A stretch of 64,000 bases of DNA, taken from Flammeovirgaceae bacterium UBA5585. GTDB lineage: Bacteria; Bacteroidota; Bacteroidia; Cytophagales; Cyclobacteriaceae. The first letter of the stretch is position 1. Every line of letters begins with the position of its first letter. The position numbers and the translations under genes were made by a program. The stretch lies in the NCBI GenBank assembly GCA_002425185.1, contig DILT01000009.1:61993-125992 (forward strand). The letters run 5' to 3'. Shown in pieces: positions 35,001-43,126 of this stretch. The notes below the pieces were generated by a model. It ran no database searches and had not been told where the DNA came from. It saw only the letters and a program-made list of their open reading frames with translations.

Positions 35001-37653
35001 CATCAGCATCAATAGTAACAACATCCACCGTATGCGTAGTGTCGGTAAGTAACATACCGCGCGCCTTATCCCCCAACGGCAACCGGATGCCGGTAAAGGA
35101 TTGGTAAGGATAATACGGAATACTAAAACGATCTACTGAGAAGTTACCGCTCTCTTCGAAAACTTTTCCACGAATTAAAGCATTAAGCGCCCCTGGGGCA
35201 GAAGTGGCAGGCTCCAGCGAAAAATTAACCCGGGCATTTCCTTCGCTATCGGTGTAGCCACTGAAGATCGTTTGGGCTTCGCTGTAAAATTCCTTTGATG
35301 GATCCTCAAACGTATAATCAGGATACTTTGAAAATTTAGTTTCTGCTTTGGTGAGCAACACTTCAAATTCAGCCAACAGGTTTTTACCCGGGGCACCATG
35401 CAGCCAGTTTACATTCAGGTTACCCGATATATTGTTTGTGCCCGCTGTGATCTTCTCCACACCAAAATCCAGGTTTATTTTTAATCGGTTCGGTTTTACT
35501 GTTTCAATTTTAACCGACTGGGTAAATTCTGTTCCCCCAACTTTTACCCGTGCAGTCCAGTTGCCGGTGGGTGCATCGGATGCCGTAACTGAAGCAAATT
35601 TGTAAAAACCATTTACACTGCCTGAACGCACCAGTCGGCTGGTAACCTGGCCTTGCGGGTTTTGAAGCTCAAATACTACCGGGTGTGAGGCAGGGATAAG
35701 TTTCAACTTATCTTCCAGCATAAAGGTTAAGAAAAGCGAATCGCCAGGCCGCCATACGCCCCGCTCACCATAGATAAATCCTTTCAGGCCTTTGTTTACT
35801 CGTTCACCGCCAACATCAAAACTGCTTAGTGATAATGACTCACCATCGGGCAACCGTAAGTAGCCGCGTTGCGAACCACTTTTTGCTACAAGAGCGAATG
35901 GCGTTTCTTTTGAACTAATAACAGCTTTGCCATCATTTCCGGTAGAGGCCGTTCCAATAAGTTGGTGCTGATAATCGTAAAGCTCAAGCGTTACACCTGA
36001 AAGCGGCTGAGTAGTTTTTAAATCGTTAACAAATAGGATGGTGCTGCCATCGCCCCCGCGCTTGGCGATAAGGCCAAGATCGGAAGCAATAATATTTTTT
36101 TTGATGTTGCGCTGGCCGGTATAGTATGATGAATGACACGGGTTATCACGTTCTTGCCAATCGTAGTCATAATCATAGTAGTAATCTTCATACGAATCCC
36201 AATAGCTGTATTCATTCTCCCCACCCGACCAATCTTCTTCGGCTTCAAATGCCGATGTCGATGAGTCTTCGCCTTCATTACAAGTCAATGTTGTATACGC
36301 CTTCTTGATGTTGATCCTCACCTGGTAGATGGCGCCCGGCTCGGCATTGATCATCGTGGCCAGGTCCAGGGTGAACCTATTCCATTTTCCCAAATCAGTT
36401 ACACCGGAATTTTCCAGTGAAATAATTTTCTTTAAAACAGGTTTTCCTACTCTACGCAATTCGGAATTTCCATCATAGTTATTTACTTGTAAGAACTGAA
36501 CAATGTTGTTTTCAAAGATTCTTACAATTTGAACTTCAACCATTTTCAGGTTAACGGCTTCAAACGGAAGTATCAACCCATCGGAACTGGGTAAAATGTT
36601 TCCTTTCCCCGTAAATCGAACAGCCGGTTTTAATTCCTCAAACTGAACATCAAAGCTGGCGCCTTCTTTCATCCGGAAATTCAAAATGTTGCGGATGCCG
36701 GCTTCGATAGTCATGGTCTTGCTTCCGGTTTGTCGCACCGAAGGATACACCCTTACCTCGTTGTCGCGTACTTCGTAATCCAGACTGGAAAGACCGCTTA
36801 TGCGGATCAATCCATCAAGGTTTTGCTTTTCGCTGAGCGGATCGGAAAATTGAACGACAACATGTTGCGTTGATCCCTGGTCGACCCGCACGTTCATCAC
36901 TTTAAAATCGCTGAGGGCAGGGATTTCAATTTCCTGACTGGTGGACTGGCTGATGCCGATGCTTTCACCATTGATGGCAACAATAACTTTGCTGGCTTCT
37001 TCCTTGCGGGTTACTTCTTCAATAATAAAAGTGTGTTGTTTCCCCTCACCCCCATGGCTCCAGTTCACGGAAAGGGATTTGCCCTCTTGCTGCGCACTGA
37101 GTGCTTTTTCGATTGCCGTTGCATCGGCATAATCGGATGTATACAAAACGCCTTCAATTTTCTGGCGGGTGAGTTCCGTTTTTACATAGGGCTTTACATT
37201 ATCAATAGTTACCTCATAGTTCTGGGGCATCACCTGAAAGGAGTAAACGAAATTCGATAGTGTGGAGGGCACATCCATCAATCGCGACAAATTGAAATTT
37301 ACTTCGTAGCGCTGCCCGGATACCAGGCGCCCTTCAGGCCTGAACTCCACAGTATTCTTATCGATCCAAATAGTTTTTCCCTTTATGGCCGGACTGAACG
37401 TGAACAATTTTGCCCTGGCTTCCGCGCCTACAGCAGCGTCATCAACAGCCTCATTCACTAAAACAATACGTATGGTGGATACCGAACTGACTACCCCTGA
37501 GGTGTAGGATGAAATATGCTCGGCAAAAGCAGGGTTGAGAAAACCTTTAGGCTCTCGTGTGCCTTTGCTGGTGATACCATAAAACAACGCAGCGGCAAAT
37601 ACGCCCAAACCGACCACAACAATGGCGATCTTTTTCCAGGGAAGGTTCTTCAT
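32086..37653 (-). CDS. Bacterial alpha-2-macroglobulin
   Basis: 1855 residues, the largest gene here. An N-terminal membrane anchor (about 8-26) is followed by macroglobulin MG domains, a bait-like region, the A2M core (YTLAMVDEGLLDLTRFKTPDPW) and the thioester domain with Cys1403-Ile-Glu-Gln1406 (PYGCIEQTTS), so the reactive thioester is kept. The protein traps attacking proteases or guards the periplasm, working with PBP1C, whose gene lies two genes downstream. An unusual acidic and tyrosine-rich insert lies at about residues 456-508 (YEDYYYDYDYDWQERDN). The end, after the terpenoid-like helical domain, is beta-sheet receptor-domain-like. The ATG at 37653 follows a repeat-containing spacer. 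Confidence 0.93.
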   Translation of the reverse strand: MKNLPWKKIAIVVVGLGVFAAALFYGITSKGTREPKGFLNPAFAEHISSYTSGVVSSVSTIRIVLVNEAVDDAAVGAEARAKLFTFSPAIKGKTIWIDKNTVEFRPEGRLVSGQRYEVNFNLSRLMDVPSTLSNFVYSFQVMPQNYEVTIDNVKPYVKTELTRQKIEGVLYTSDYADATAIEKALSAQQEGKSLSVNWSHGGEGKQHTFIIEEVTRKEEASKVIVAINGESIGISQSTSQEIEIPALSDFKVMNVRVDQGSTQHVVVQFSDPLSEKQNLDGLIRISGLSSLDYEVRDNEVRVYPSVRQTGSKTMTIEAGIRNILNFRMKEGASFDVQFEELKPAVRFTGKGNILPSSDGLILPFEAVNLKMVEVQIVRIFENNIVQFLQVNNYDGNSELRRVGKPVLKKIISLENSGVTDLGKWNRFTLDLATMINAEPGAIYQVRINIKKAYTTLTCNEGEDSSTSAFEAEEDWSGGENEYSYWDSYEDYYYDYDYDWQERDNPCHSSYYTGQRNIKKNIIASDLGLIAKRGGDGSTILFVNDLKTTQPLSGVTLELYDYQHQLIGTASTGNDGKAVISSKETPFALVAKSGSQRGYLRLPDGESLSLSSFDVGGERVNKGLKGFIYGERGVWRPGDSLFLTFMLEDKLKLIPASHPVVFELQNPQGQVTSRLVRSGSVNGFYKFASVTASDAPTGNWTARVKVGGTEFTQSVKIETVKPNRLKINLDFGVEKITAGTNNISGNLNVNWLHGAPGKNLLAEFEVLLTKAETKFSKYPDYTFEDPSKEFYSEAQTIFSGYTDSEGNARVNFSLEPATSAPGALNALIRGKVFEESGNFSVDRFSIPYYPYQSFTGIRLPLGDKARGMLLTDTTHTVDVVTIDADGNPVSRDRVEVSIHKLRSRSWWDTSEESPVYMSDYYATLVSKGTIRTVNGKGQWNFKIKYPEWGRYLVKAVDPISGHSTAKIVYIDWPGWAGRARGGSEGATMLAFSSDKPAYTIGEKATVVIPGSGTSRALVSIENGSRVIESYWVDTKQGDTPFNFTITKDMTPNIFVHVSLIQPHAQTINDSPIRMYGVIPIGVEDPQTHLEPIITMPDVLEPGQEVVIKVSEKSKRKMTYTLAMVDEGLLDLTRFKTPDPWKRFYSREALGVKTWDLYDNVMGAFGGRIERLLAVGGDMALMAAKEDDAKANRFKAVVKFFGPFTLTGGSNEHKFIMPQYIGSVKTMVVAGYEGAYGSAEKATPVRKPLMVLATLPRVLGPEEKLKLPVTLFTMDKNIRNVKVEVKTTGPLQLRESSQTVNMTGADQTIEFDLSVLGTLGVGKVEVIATSGNFRASDVIEIEIRNPNPPVSKVQEAILEAGKTWSVNVTGAGMAGTNTATLEVSSLPPINLGQRMQYLLQYPYGCIEQTTSSVFPQLYVDQVKVLTDGERAMIQSNVKAGIERLNSFHQRDGGFGYWPGAENADSWSTTYAGHFLVEAEAKGYLVPNDMVKRWKKYQRTKAQAWRRNQEAYSSELIQAYRLYSLALAGDPELGAMNRLREQTNLPSTAAWMLAAAYAKAGQPEAAKSLVTNISTTVKPYQEMAYTYGSDLRDKAIILETLVLLGDRTKGFELLKDISASLSNASYWMSTQTVAWCLKSVGAFAGTEKRGVLKFNYSYNGKDATASTELPIAQVPIQVDGVKSNALKVVSESGGTLYVRLIAEGIPARGEETEEFNNLNLTITYTDVDGRMIDPAKLEQGKEFIASVTVSNPGMRGTYKNLALNQIFPSGWEINNLRLDEAESRLGGDVPTYQDIRDDRVYTYFDLGANQRKTFQVMLTASYVGTYYLPAVSCEAMYDRSIYGRRKGQVVEVVKASGI

Positions 37654-37765
37654 AGAGGAAAGGGATTAAGGAAAGGAAATTTCCGAAAAATTAACGGAGA
37701 ATCACCGCACAGTGGTATTAATTCTTGCGTAAACTTTTTTGAGATAAAAATCAGGCAAAAAAATT

Positions 37766-37849
37766 AACCACAAAGTGGCACAAAGAAGACACAGAGTCCT
37801 CAAAGGAAGCCTGCGTGAACTTTGTGAAACCTTAGTGGCCTCCGTGGTT
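37766..37849. repeat. Imperfect inverted repeat, CACAAAG type (copy 2)
   Basis: The left arm begins AACCACAAAG at 37766 and repeats CACAAAG-like units every 8-10 bases to about 37796. The right arm (37820-37849, ending CCGTGGTT) is its approximate inverse. It lies in the 293-base gap between divergent alpha-2-macroglobulin and mscS genes. The rest of that gap holds a -7 box for mscS and nothing else recognised. Confidence 0.7.
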
Positions 37850-37913
37850 CTGGATTTTATTAACAGACTCCGGTTTTTTGATGATTTAACAGGTCAAAAA
37901 AGGTCATAGTGAT

Positions 37914-37921
37914 TACCTTTG
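37914..37921 (+). promoter_or_regulatory. -7 box of mscS
   Basis: TACCTTTG, exact TAnnTTTG match, 25 bases before the ATG at 37947. No clear -33 element. Confidence 0.4.
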
Positions 37922-37946
37922 CCACAACTTAAAAAAGCTGTAAACC

Positions 37947-38999
37947 ATGGAAGAAGTTCTTCAAAAAATCTATTTCAATAACACCGTACAGGATTATGCC
38001 ATTGCCACGGGGGTTATTGTGGGCGGCATTCTGTTACTGAGGCTTTTCCGCAACAACCTCCTTAACCGCTTAAAGGCTTTCTCCGAAAAAACAGACAATA
38101 AAATTGACGATTATATTGTTGCGGGTATTGAACGGTTTGGCCTGCCTATCCTGAATTACGCAATCGTTTATTGGGGTGTTCATTACCTGAACCTTTCCGA
38201 CCGCATCTCACGCCTGGTTACCGTAGCTACAGCCGTGGTTATAGTATACTTTGTTATCCGAATTATCCTTACCGTAATCCGCAAAGCGTTAGAAACGCAT
38301 GTAGGGAAGCAGGAGAATGGTGAAGCCAAGTTGAAGCAGATTACCGGCATAATGGTGGTGATTAACATTGCCGTGTGGGCGCTTGGTGCTGTTTTTCTTT
38401 TCGACAACCTGGGCTATGATGTTACGGCTATTATTACCGGCCTGGGTATTGGCGGTATTGCCATTGCGTTGGCCGCTCAAAATATTTTAGGCGACTTGTT
38501 CAATTACTTTGTGATCTTTTTCGATCGGCCGTTTGAGGTTGGCGATTTTATTGTAGTGGATGATAAACGGGGAACGGTAGAATATATCGGTATAAAAACA
38601 ACCCGCATAAAAAGCATTTCCGGAGAGCAACTGGTAATCTCCAACAGTAACTTAACAGGTTCACGCATCCATAATTTCAGAAGGCTGGAAAAAAGAAGGG
38701 CGCTGTTTAACATTGGTGTGGTGTATGGAACACCGCTCGAAAAACTGAAACGCATACCGGAGATCATTACAAAGATTGTTGAAAGTGAACCCCTAACCAC
38801 ACCCGACCGTGTTCACTTTGCTATGTATGGCGACTTTAGCCTGAACTTTGAAGTGGTCTTCTTTGTAGAAAGCTCAGACTATAAACAATATATGGACATC
38901 ATTCAGGATGTGAACTTTCAGATTTACGAGGCTTTTGAAAAAGAAGCGATTGAGTTTGCCTATCCTACACAGACAATACATTTACATAAGTCAGCGTAG
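37947..38999 (+). CDS. MscS-family mechanosensitive channel
   Basis: Small-conductance mechanosensitive channel of 350 residues that releases solutes on osmotic downshock. Four hydrophobic stretches lie in the first 180 residues. The pore helix is GYDVTAIITGLGIGGIAIALAAQNILGD, followed by the conserved beta domain start RPFEVGDFIVVDDKRGTVEYIGIKTTRI and a C-terminal alpha/beta part ending HLHKSA. The pattern of Gly and Ala in the pore helix fits MscS/YnaI relatives. Single gene, convergent with an M15 peptidase gene 7 bases after its stop. Confidence 0.93.
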   Translation: MEEVLQKIYFNNTVQDYAIATGVIVGGILLLRLFRNNLLNRLKAFSEKTDNKIDDYIVAGIERFGLPILNYAIVYWGVHYLNLSDRISRLVTVATAVVIVYFVIRIILTVIRKALETHVGKQENGEAKLKQITGIMVVINIAVWALGAVFLFDNLGYDVTAIITGLGIGGIAIALAAQNILGDLFNYFVIFFDRPFEVGDFIVVDDKRGTVEYIGIKTTRIKSISGEQLVISNSNLTGSRIHNFRRLEKRRALFNIGVVYGTPLEKLKRIPEIITKIVESEPLTTPDRVHFAMYGDFSLNFEVVFFVESSDYKQYMDIIQDVNFQIYEAFEKEAIEFAYPTQTIHLHKSA

Positions 39000-39006
39000 T
39001 GTACGA

Positions 39007-39702
39007 TTATTTGCACACCACTCCATCCACATAATTGACAATCACATCCAACTTGGTTGCGGTGTCGCTGCCGAGAAAATCTTTTATGTCGGTTAGTTTA
39101 ATGGTGCTTTTATAAGCTTCCAAAAAAGGAATAGAAAGGGGTGTATACGACCAATGCCAGCGTTCTTCTTCATAGCCGGTGCGGCCGTTTACTTTGGAGG
39201 TGTAGGGCTGACAGAAACCATACTCGTGCGCATGGGCATTGAGCCATTCATAAATTTTTAATCCTTCACCGGAATCAAAGTATTCGTTGTTCAAATCATT
39301 CAAGTCCATATCGGTACCCCAATGATGGCGCGAGGTACCCGGCATGGAGGAAAACAATAAAATCTTTTTCGCCCGGTCGGCTTCATTTTTAATGGAGGCT
39401 TCCGCCATCCACTTTCGTTCCCATATTGCCTTTTGCTGGAAATAATTGCGTGTAGCCGAGATAATCACCAGGTTAACACCATCAGCTTTTGCTGCTTCGG
39501 CCATGCGGATAAACGCTTCGTAGGTTTCCTTACGCAGGTATGCGCCCTTAGCGGAACCGCCTGTATACTGATCATCCAACTGCACAAACCGGGCATCCTG
39601 GTGGGGGTTGAACTTGCCAAGCAGGTAGTTTTTGTCAACATCCTGAGCGGTAACAATTGCGCTAAGCAGGCTAAAACAGAACAGCATTAAAACGGGCTTC
39701 AT
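39007..39702 (-). CDS. M15B (VanY-like) D,D-carboxypeptidase
   Basis: Secreted zinc peptidase of 231 residues that removes terminal D-alanine from peptidoglycan stem peptides or their fragments. A signal peptide (1-19) is followed by the M15 signature SRHHWGTDMDLND, giving the first zinc histidine and aspartate, and EERWHWSYTP, giving the catalytic glutamate and final zinc histidine. These are the VanY/DacB-type motifs. It is transcribed alone, with a short inverted repeat just upstream of its start (39703-39731). Convergent with mscS. Confidence 0.88.
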   Translation of the reverse strand: MKPVLMLFCFSLLSAIVTAQDVDKNYLLGKFNPHQDARFVQLDDQYTGGSAKGAYLRKETYEAFIRMAEAAKADGVNLVIISATRNYFQQKAIWERKWMAEASIKNEADRAKKILLFSSMPGTSRHHWGTDMDLNDLNNEYFDSGEGLKIYEWLNAHAHEYGFCQPYTSKVNGRTGYEEERWHWSYTPLSIPFLEAYKSTIKLTDIKDFLGSDTATKLDVIVNYVDGVVCK

Positions 39703-39784
39703 AGGCTTGTTTTATTACAAAAAAGAAGCCTAAAGCTAAAACTTTACCGTAAATCAGGAAAATGGCAACTTTTCGATTAGCTAC

Positions 39785-39874
39785 ACCACAAAGCGCGCAA
39801 AGGTTGCACGAAGAACACCGAGATTGATCTGCTTACCTTTTTGAACTCCGTGTACACTTTGTGTTCTCTGTGGT
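39785..39874. repeat. Imperfect inverted repeat, CACAAAG type (copy 3)
   Basis: The left arm starts ACCACAAAG at 39785 and carries CAAAG and CACGAAG-like units to 39821. The right arm ends CTCTGTGGT at 39874. It ends 11 bases after (3' of) the aroF-aroQ stop, so it may form a hairpin at the 3' end of the aromatic operon message and serve as a terminator or stability element. Confidence 0.7.
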
Positions 39875-39885
39875 AAAAAGAAAAC

Positions 39886-40989
39886 CTAAACCTTCACATC
39901 AGCTTTATTCATGATTTTGGTTTGCACCTGTATGGATTCCTGGTGAACAAGTTTCAGCATTTCCCTTGAAAACTCTTCGCTTAAGCCCATGGCCAGACCC
40001 AATGCAACGCGTGTATGGATAATTTCTTCCCACCGGTTTACCTGTAGTATGGTAACCTGGTTCTCTTTTTTAAACTGACCAATCTTTTCAGAAATTTTCA
40101 TACGTGCTGCAAACTTCTGCATGATCTCATCATCCAGCTGGTCGATCTGCTCGCGGAAAACACTTAACGAATCTTTCACATTTTTGTCATCAGGCGATGG
40201 TGTGCGCACCACCAATCCCTTCACAATTTTAGCCAGCACAGCCGGAGTTACCTGTTGTTTGGCATCACTCCACGCAGCATCGGGATTAATATGACTTTCA
40301 ATCATTAATCCGGCCATATCCAGATCGAGCGCCTTTTGTGCAATGAATGGAATCAACTCACGTGTGCCGCAAATATGACTGGGGTCGCAAATAATATCCA
40401 GTTCAGGAATTCGTGTTTTTAGTTCAATGGCCAGGTCCCACATGGGTGCATTACGAAAGGGACCTTTTTCAAATGAAGAAAATCCACGGTGTATAGCAGC
40501 AAGTTTGGTAATGCCTGCTTTATTCAAGCGCTCAAGCGCACCAATCCATAATTCCAGATCAGGGTTAACCGGATTCTTTACCAACACCGGCACATCAACG
40601 CCTTTCAAGGCATCAGCAATTTCCTGAACGGAAAATGGATTCACGGTTGATCGGGCCCCTACCCACAGTATATCAACGCCAAGTTTCAAACAGGCTTCTA
40701 CATGCGCAGCATTCGCCACTTCGGTTGCTACGGGCAAACCTGTTTCCTTCTTTGCTTGTATGAGCCAGTTTAAACCTTCGAGCCCCATGCCTTCAAACTG
40801 GCCAGGGCGCGTGCGGGGCTTCCATATACCTGCGCGTAATACATGCACATTGCCCGTAGCTGCCAATTGTTTTGCTGTAGTGATTACTTGTTGCTCGGTT
40901 TCCGCACTGCAGGGCCCGCTGATGATTAACGGGTGGTGGGCGGTGGGCGCCCAGGTATTTATAGGTTCCAATTGTAGTTCCTTTTTCAT
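39886..40989 (-). CDS. Bifunctional DAHP synthase / chorismate mutase
   Basis: Fusion of 367 residues. Residues about 1-265 are a class I-beta DAHP synthase, which joins phosphoenolpyruvate and erythrose 4-phosphate at the entry to the shikimate pathway: ISGPCSAETEQQ, RAGIWKPRTRPGQFEGMG, LVKNPVNPDL, DPSHICGTRELI and SHINPDAAWSDAKQQ. Residues about 275-360 form an AroQ-type chorismate mutase (FREQIDQLDDEIMQKFAARMKISEKIG), the branch to prephenate. Having both activities in one chain couples pathway entry to the Phe/Tyr branch. It is the last gene of the operon after tyrA (5-base gap), and so should be controlled by the aromatic leader upstream of pheA. Confidence 0.95.
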   Translation of the reverse strand: MKKELQLEPINTWAPTAHHPLIISGPCSAETEQQVITTAKQLAATGNVHVLRAGIWKPRTRPGQFEGMGLEGLNWLIQAKKETGLPVATEVANAAHVEACLKLGVDILWVGARSTVNPFSVQEIADALKGVDVPVLVKNPVNPDLELWIGALERLNKAGITKLAAIHRGFSSFEKGPFRNAPMWDLAIELKTRIPELDIICDPSHICGTRELIPFIAQKALDLDMAGLMIESHINPDAAWSDAKQQVTPAVLAKIVKGLVVRTPSPDDKNVKDSLSVFREQIDQLDDEIMQKFAARMKISEKIGQFKKENQVTILQVNRWEEIIHTRVALGLAMGLSEEFSREMLKLVHQESIQVQTKIMNKADVKV

Positions 40990-40994
40990 AAATC

Positions 40995-41921
40995 TTAAAT
41001 CGTGTTAGAGGTTTGTGTTATTTTAAGTGTTGTGCCATTTGCGTTTGCTAAATTCTTGTCGGGGGTTTTGCCTTCAACCCCGTCCAGTATTCTTCTGATG
41101 TGATTTGCTTCTGTCATAATTCGGTTAAGTTCTTTTGTATCCCGCTTCATCAGGTGGTATTGAAACCGCTGCAAGTGGATAATATACTCCTGCAGTGCCT
41201 GGCTCAGGTATTCCATGTTCTGTTCAAAAATGGGCGCCCACATACCCGGTGAACTTTTTGCGAGGCGAACGGTTGAAGCAAAACCACTACCCGCCAGGGC
41301 AAAAATATTTTTTTCATCTTTCTCAATATCCAAAACAGTTTGCCCCAATAAAAAGGAACTTACGTGCGACAAATGCGACACGTAAGCAACGTGTTTATCA
41401 TGTTCTTCAGGCTGCATATAGATGACATTCATCTCCAGCGCAGCAAAAACTTTATACGCTACATCGAGGGCATGATCTGAAGATCGTTCACGCTCGCAAA
41501 TAATCGTTGTTTTCCCGGTGAACAATCCCGAAAAGGCGGCATCGGGTCCGGAATTTTCTGTTCCGGCAATCGGGTGTGCCGCTACAAATTGTGAACGCTT
41601 GCGGTGATCGGTTATCGATTTACAAATCTTCGCCTTGGTTGAGCCAACATCCATTACCACCGTATTTGTTTTCACACTATCCAAAACAGACGGCAGTAAA
41701 GCGGCCAATGCATTTACCGGTATCGTAAGAATAATTAAGTCAGCTGAGGCAAAAGCAACATCTTCCGGTTCAATTCTGTCAACCAGGCCTCGCTCTAATG
41801 CACGCTGGCCATTATGAGGATTTAAATCAACACCAATTAGTTCGGTAGCAAAACCTGTTTTACGAAGATCAATCGCCATGGATCCACCGATCAATCCTAA
41901 ACCAACTATCGTTACTTTCAT
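40995..41921 (-). CDS. tyrA: Prephenate dehydrogenase
   Basis: Oxidative decarboxylation of prephenate to 4-hydroxyphenylpyruvate, tyrosine branch. The NAD-binding loop VTIVGLGLIGGSMAIDL lies at the very N-terminus, followed by DVGSTKAKI, AAHPIAGTENSGPDAA and YVSHLSHVSSFLLG (catalytic histidine region). 308 residues, with no ACT or chorismate mutase domain; the mutase is fused to the next gene instead. The ATG overlaps the stop of the upstream aminotransferase by 4 bases. Third structural gene of the aromatic operon. Confidence 0.93.
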   Translation of the reverse strand: MKVTIVGLGLIGGSMAIDLRKTGFATELIGVDLNPHNGQRALERGLVDRIEPEDVAFASADLIILTIPVNALAALLPSVLDSVKTNTVVMDVGSTKAKICKSITDHRKRSQFVAAHPIAGTENSGPDAAFSGLFTGKTTIICERERSSDHALDVAYKVFAALEMNVIYMQPEEHDKHVAYVSHLSHVSSFLLGQTVLDIEKDEKNIFALAGSGFASTVRLAKSSPGMWAPIFEQNMEYLSQALQEYIIHLQRFQYHLMKRDTKELNRIMTEANHIRRILDGVEGKTPDKNLANANGTTLKITQTSNTI

Positions 41922-43111
41922 GCGGCTATCGATTTAGAATTTATTGCAACAGAATTTTTCCACTTGGCAATACGCTGGAGTGCCTCTTTGAATTTTTCCG
42001 CTTTTGCGCAAAGTGAAATTCGTATGTAGCGTTTGCCCGCATCGCCAAAAACAAAACCCGGGGTGATGAACACTTTGGCTTCGTATAAAATTTTATCGAT
42101 AAACACGTTTACATCATTAACGCTATCAGGAACTTTTGCCCACACAAATAAGCCAGACTGGTTAGATGAAAATGAGCAGTCCAACGTTTGCAGAATGGCA
42201 TGTGCCAGCTTCCTTCTTTCGGAATAAACATTGTTTAATTCAACAAACCAATCTTCACTTTGCTTTAAGGCTTCAACGGCAGCATGCTGCAGACTTAGAA
42301 ACATTCCGGAATCCATATTGCTGCGAACACGAAGCACCGCATCAATGTATTCCTTCTTTCCGGCAACCCAGCCTAAACGCCAGCCAGCCATGTTATGCGA
42401 TTTACTTAACGAGTTCAGTTCAAGCGCTACCGCTTCTGCGCCATCAATAGAAAGTAAGCTCAACGGGTGATCGTTCAGGATCAGGCTGTAGGGATTGTCA
42501 TTTACGATCAAAAAATTATGCTGATGCGCCAGTGCCACCAGTCTTTCAAGTTCGGCACGCGAAGCAATCCTGCCCGTAGGCATGTGTGGAAAATTAATCC
42601 ACATGATTTTAACCTTTGAAAGATCCTGTTTGCTCAGTTCATCAAAATCAATGCCCCAATCGAGGTCTTCTTTTAATGCATATGTCCTCACCTTAGCACC
42701 CACGAGGGTAGTCACCGATGCATACGTAGGATAGCCCGGATCAGGAATCAGCACTTCATCTTCTTCATTCAAAAAAGCCATGCTAATGTGAAAAACACCC
42801 TCCTTCGAACCCATCAGGGGAAGGATCATGGTTTCCGGATTTAACTCAGTGCTATAAATCCGGGAATAAAATTCCGCAATGGCTTTCCGCAGATCGGGTA
42901 CTCCCTTGTAATTCTGATAGCCATGATGGGCAGGATTTTGCGCGGAATTCATCAATGCCTTAATGGCGCCTGGTGCAGGCGCTAAATCCGGACTTCCAAT
43001 TCCCAGGTTGATGATGGGAAAATCCGGAGTATCCAATGCACGCACTTCAGCCAGCTTTCTACTGAAGTAGTACTCCTCAACGTTATTAATTCTTCTTGCT
43101 GTTGTTATCAT
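41918..43111 (-). CDS. Class I/II PLP aminotransferase of the aromatic operon
   Basis: 397-residue fold type I aminotransferase. Motifs: NLGIGSPDLAPAPGAI, the substrate and cofactor segments LIPDPGYPTYASV and NFPHMPTGR, the PLP lysine in ELNSLSKSHNMAGWRLGW and the terminal arginine in KRYIRISLC. Family members include aspartate, aromatic and LL-diaminopimelate aminotransferases. Lying between pheA and tyrA, its likely role is the last step to phenylalanine and tyrosine, or transamination of prephenate. It overlaps tyrA by 4 bases and follows pheA by 15. Confidence 0.88.
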   Translation of the reverse strand: MITTARRINNVEEYYFSRKLAEVRALDTPDFPIINLGIGSPDLAPAPGAIKALMNSAQNPAHHGYQNYKGVPDLRKAIAEFYSRIYSTELNPETMILPLMGSKEGVFHISMAFLNEEDEVLIPDPGYPTYASVTTLVGAKVRTYALKEDLDWGIDFDELSKQDLSKVKIMWINFPHMPTGRIASRAELERLVALAHQHNFLIVNDNPYSLILNDHPLSLLSIDGAEAVALELNSLSKSHNMAGWRLGWVAGKKEYIDAVLRVRSNMDSGMFLSLQHAAVEALKQSEDWFVELNNVYSERRKLAHAILQTLDCSFSSNQSGLFVWAKVPDSVNDVNVFIDKILYEAKVFITPGFVFGDAGKRYIRISLCAKAEKFKEALQRIAKWKNSVAINSKSIAA

Positions 43112-43126
43112 GTTACTATTCTTTCT

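Noticed and set aside
39703..39731. AGGCTT/AAGCCT inverted repeat before the M15 peptidase gene
   Set aside because: Six-base arms with a 17-base loop; could be chance and has no clear operator context.
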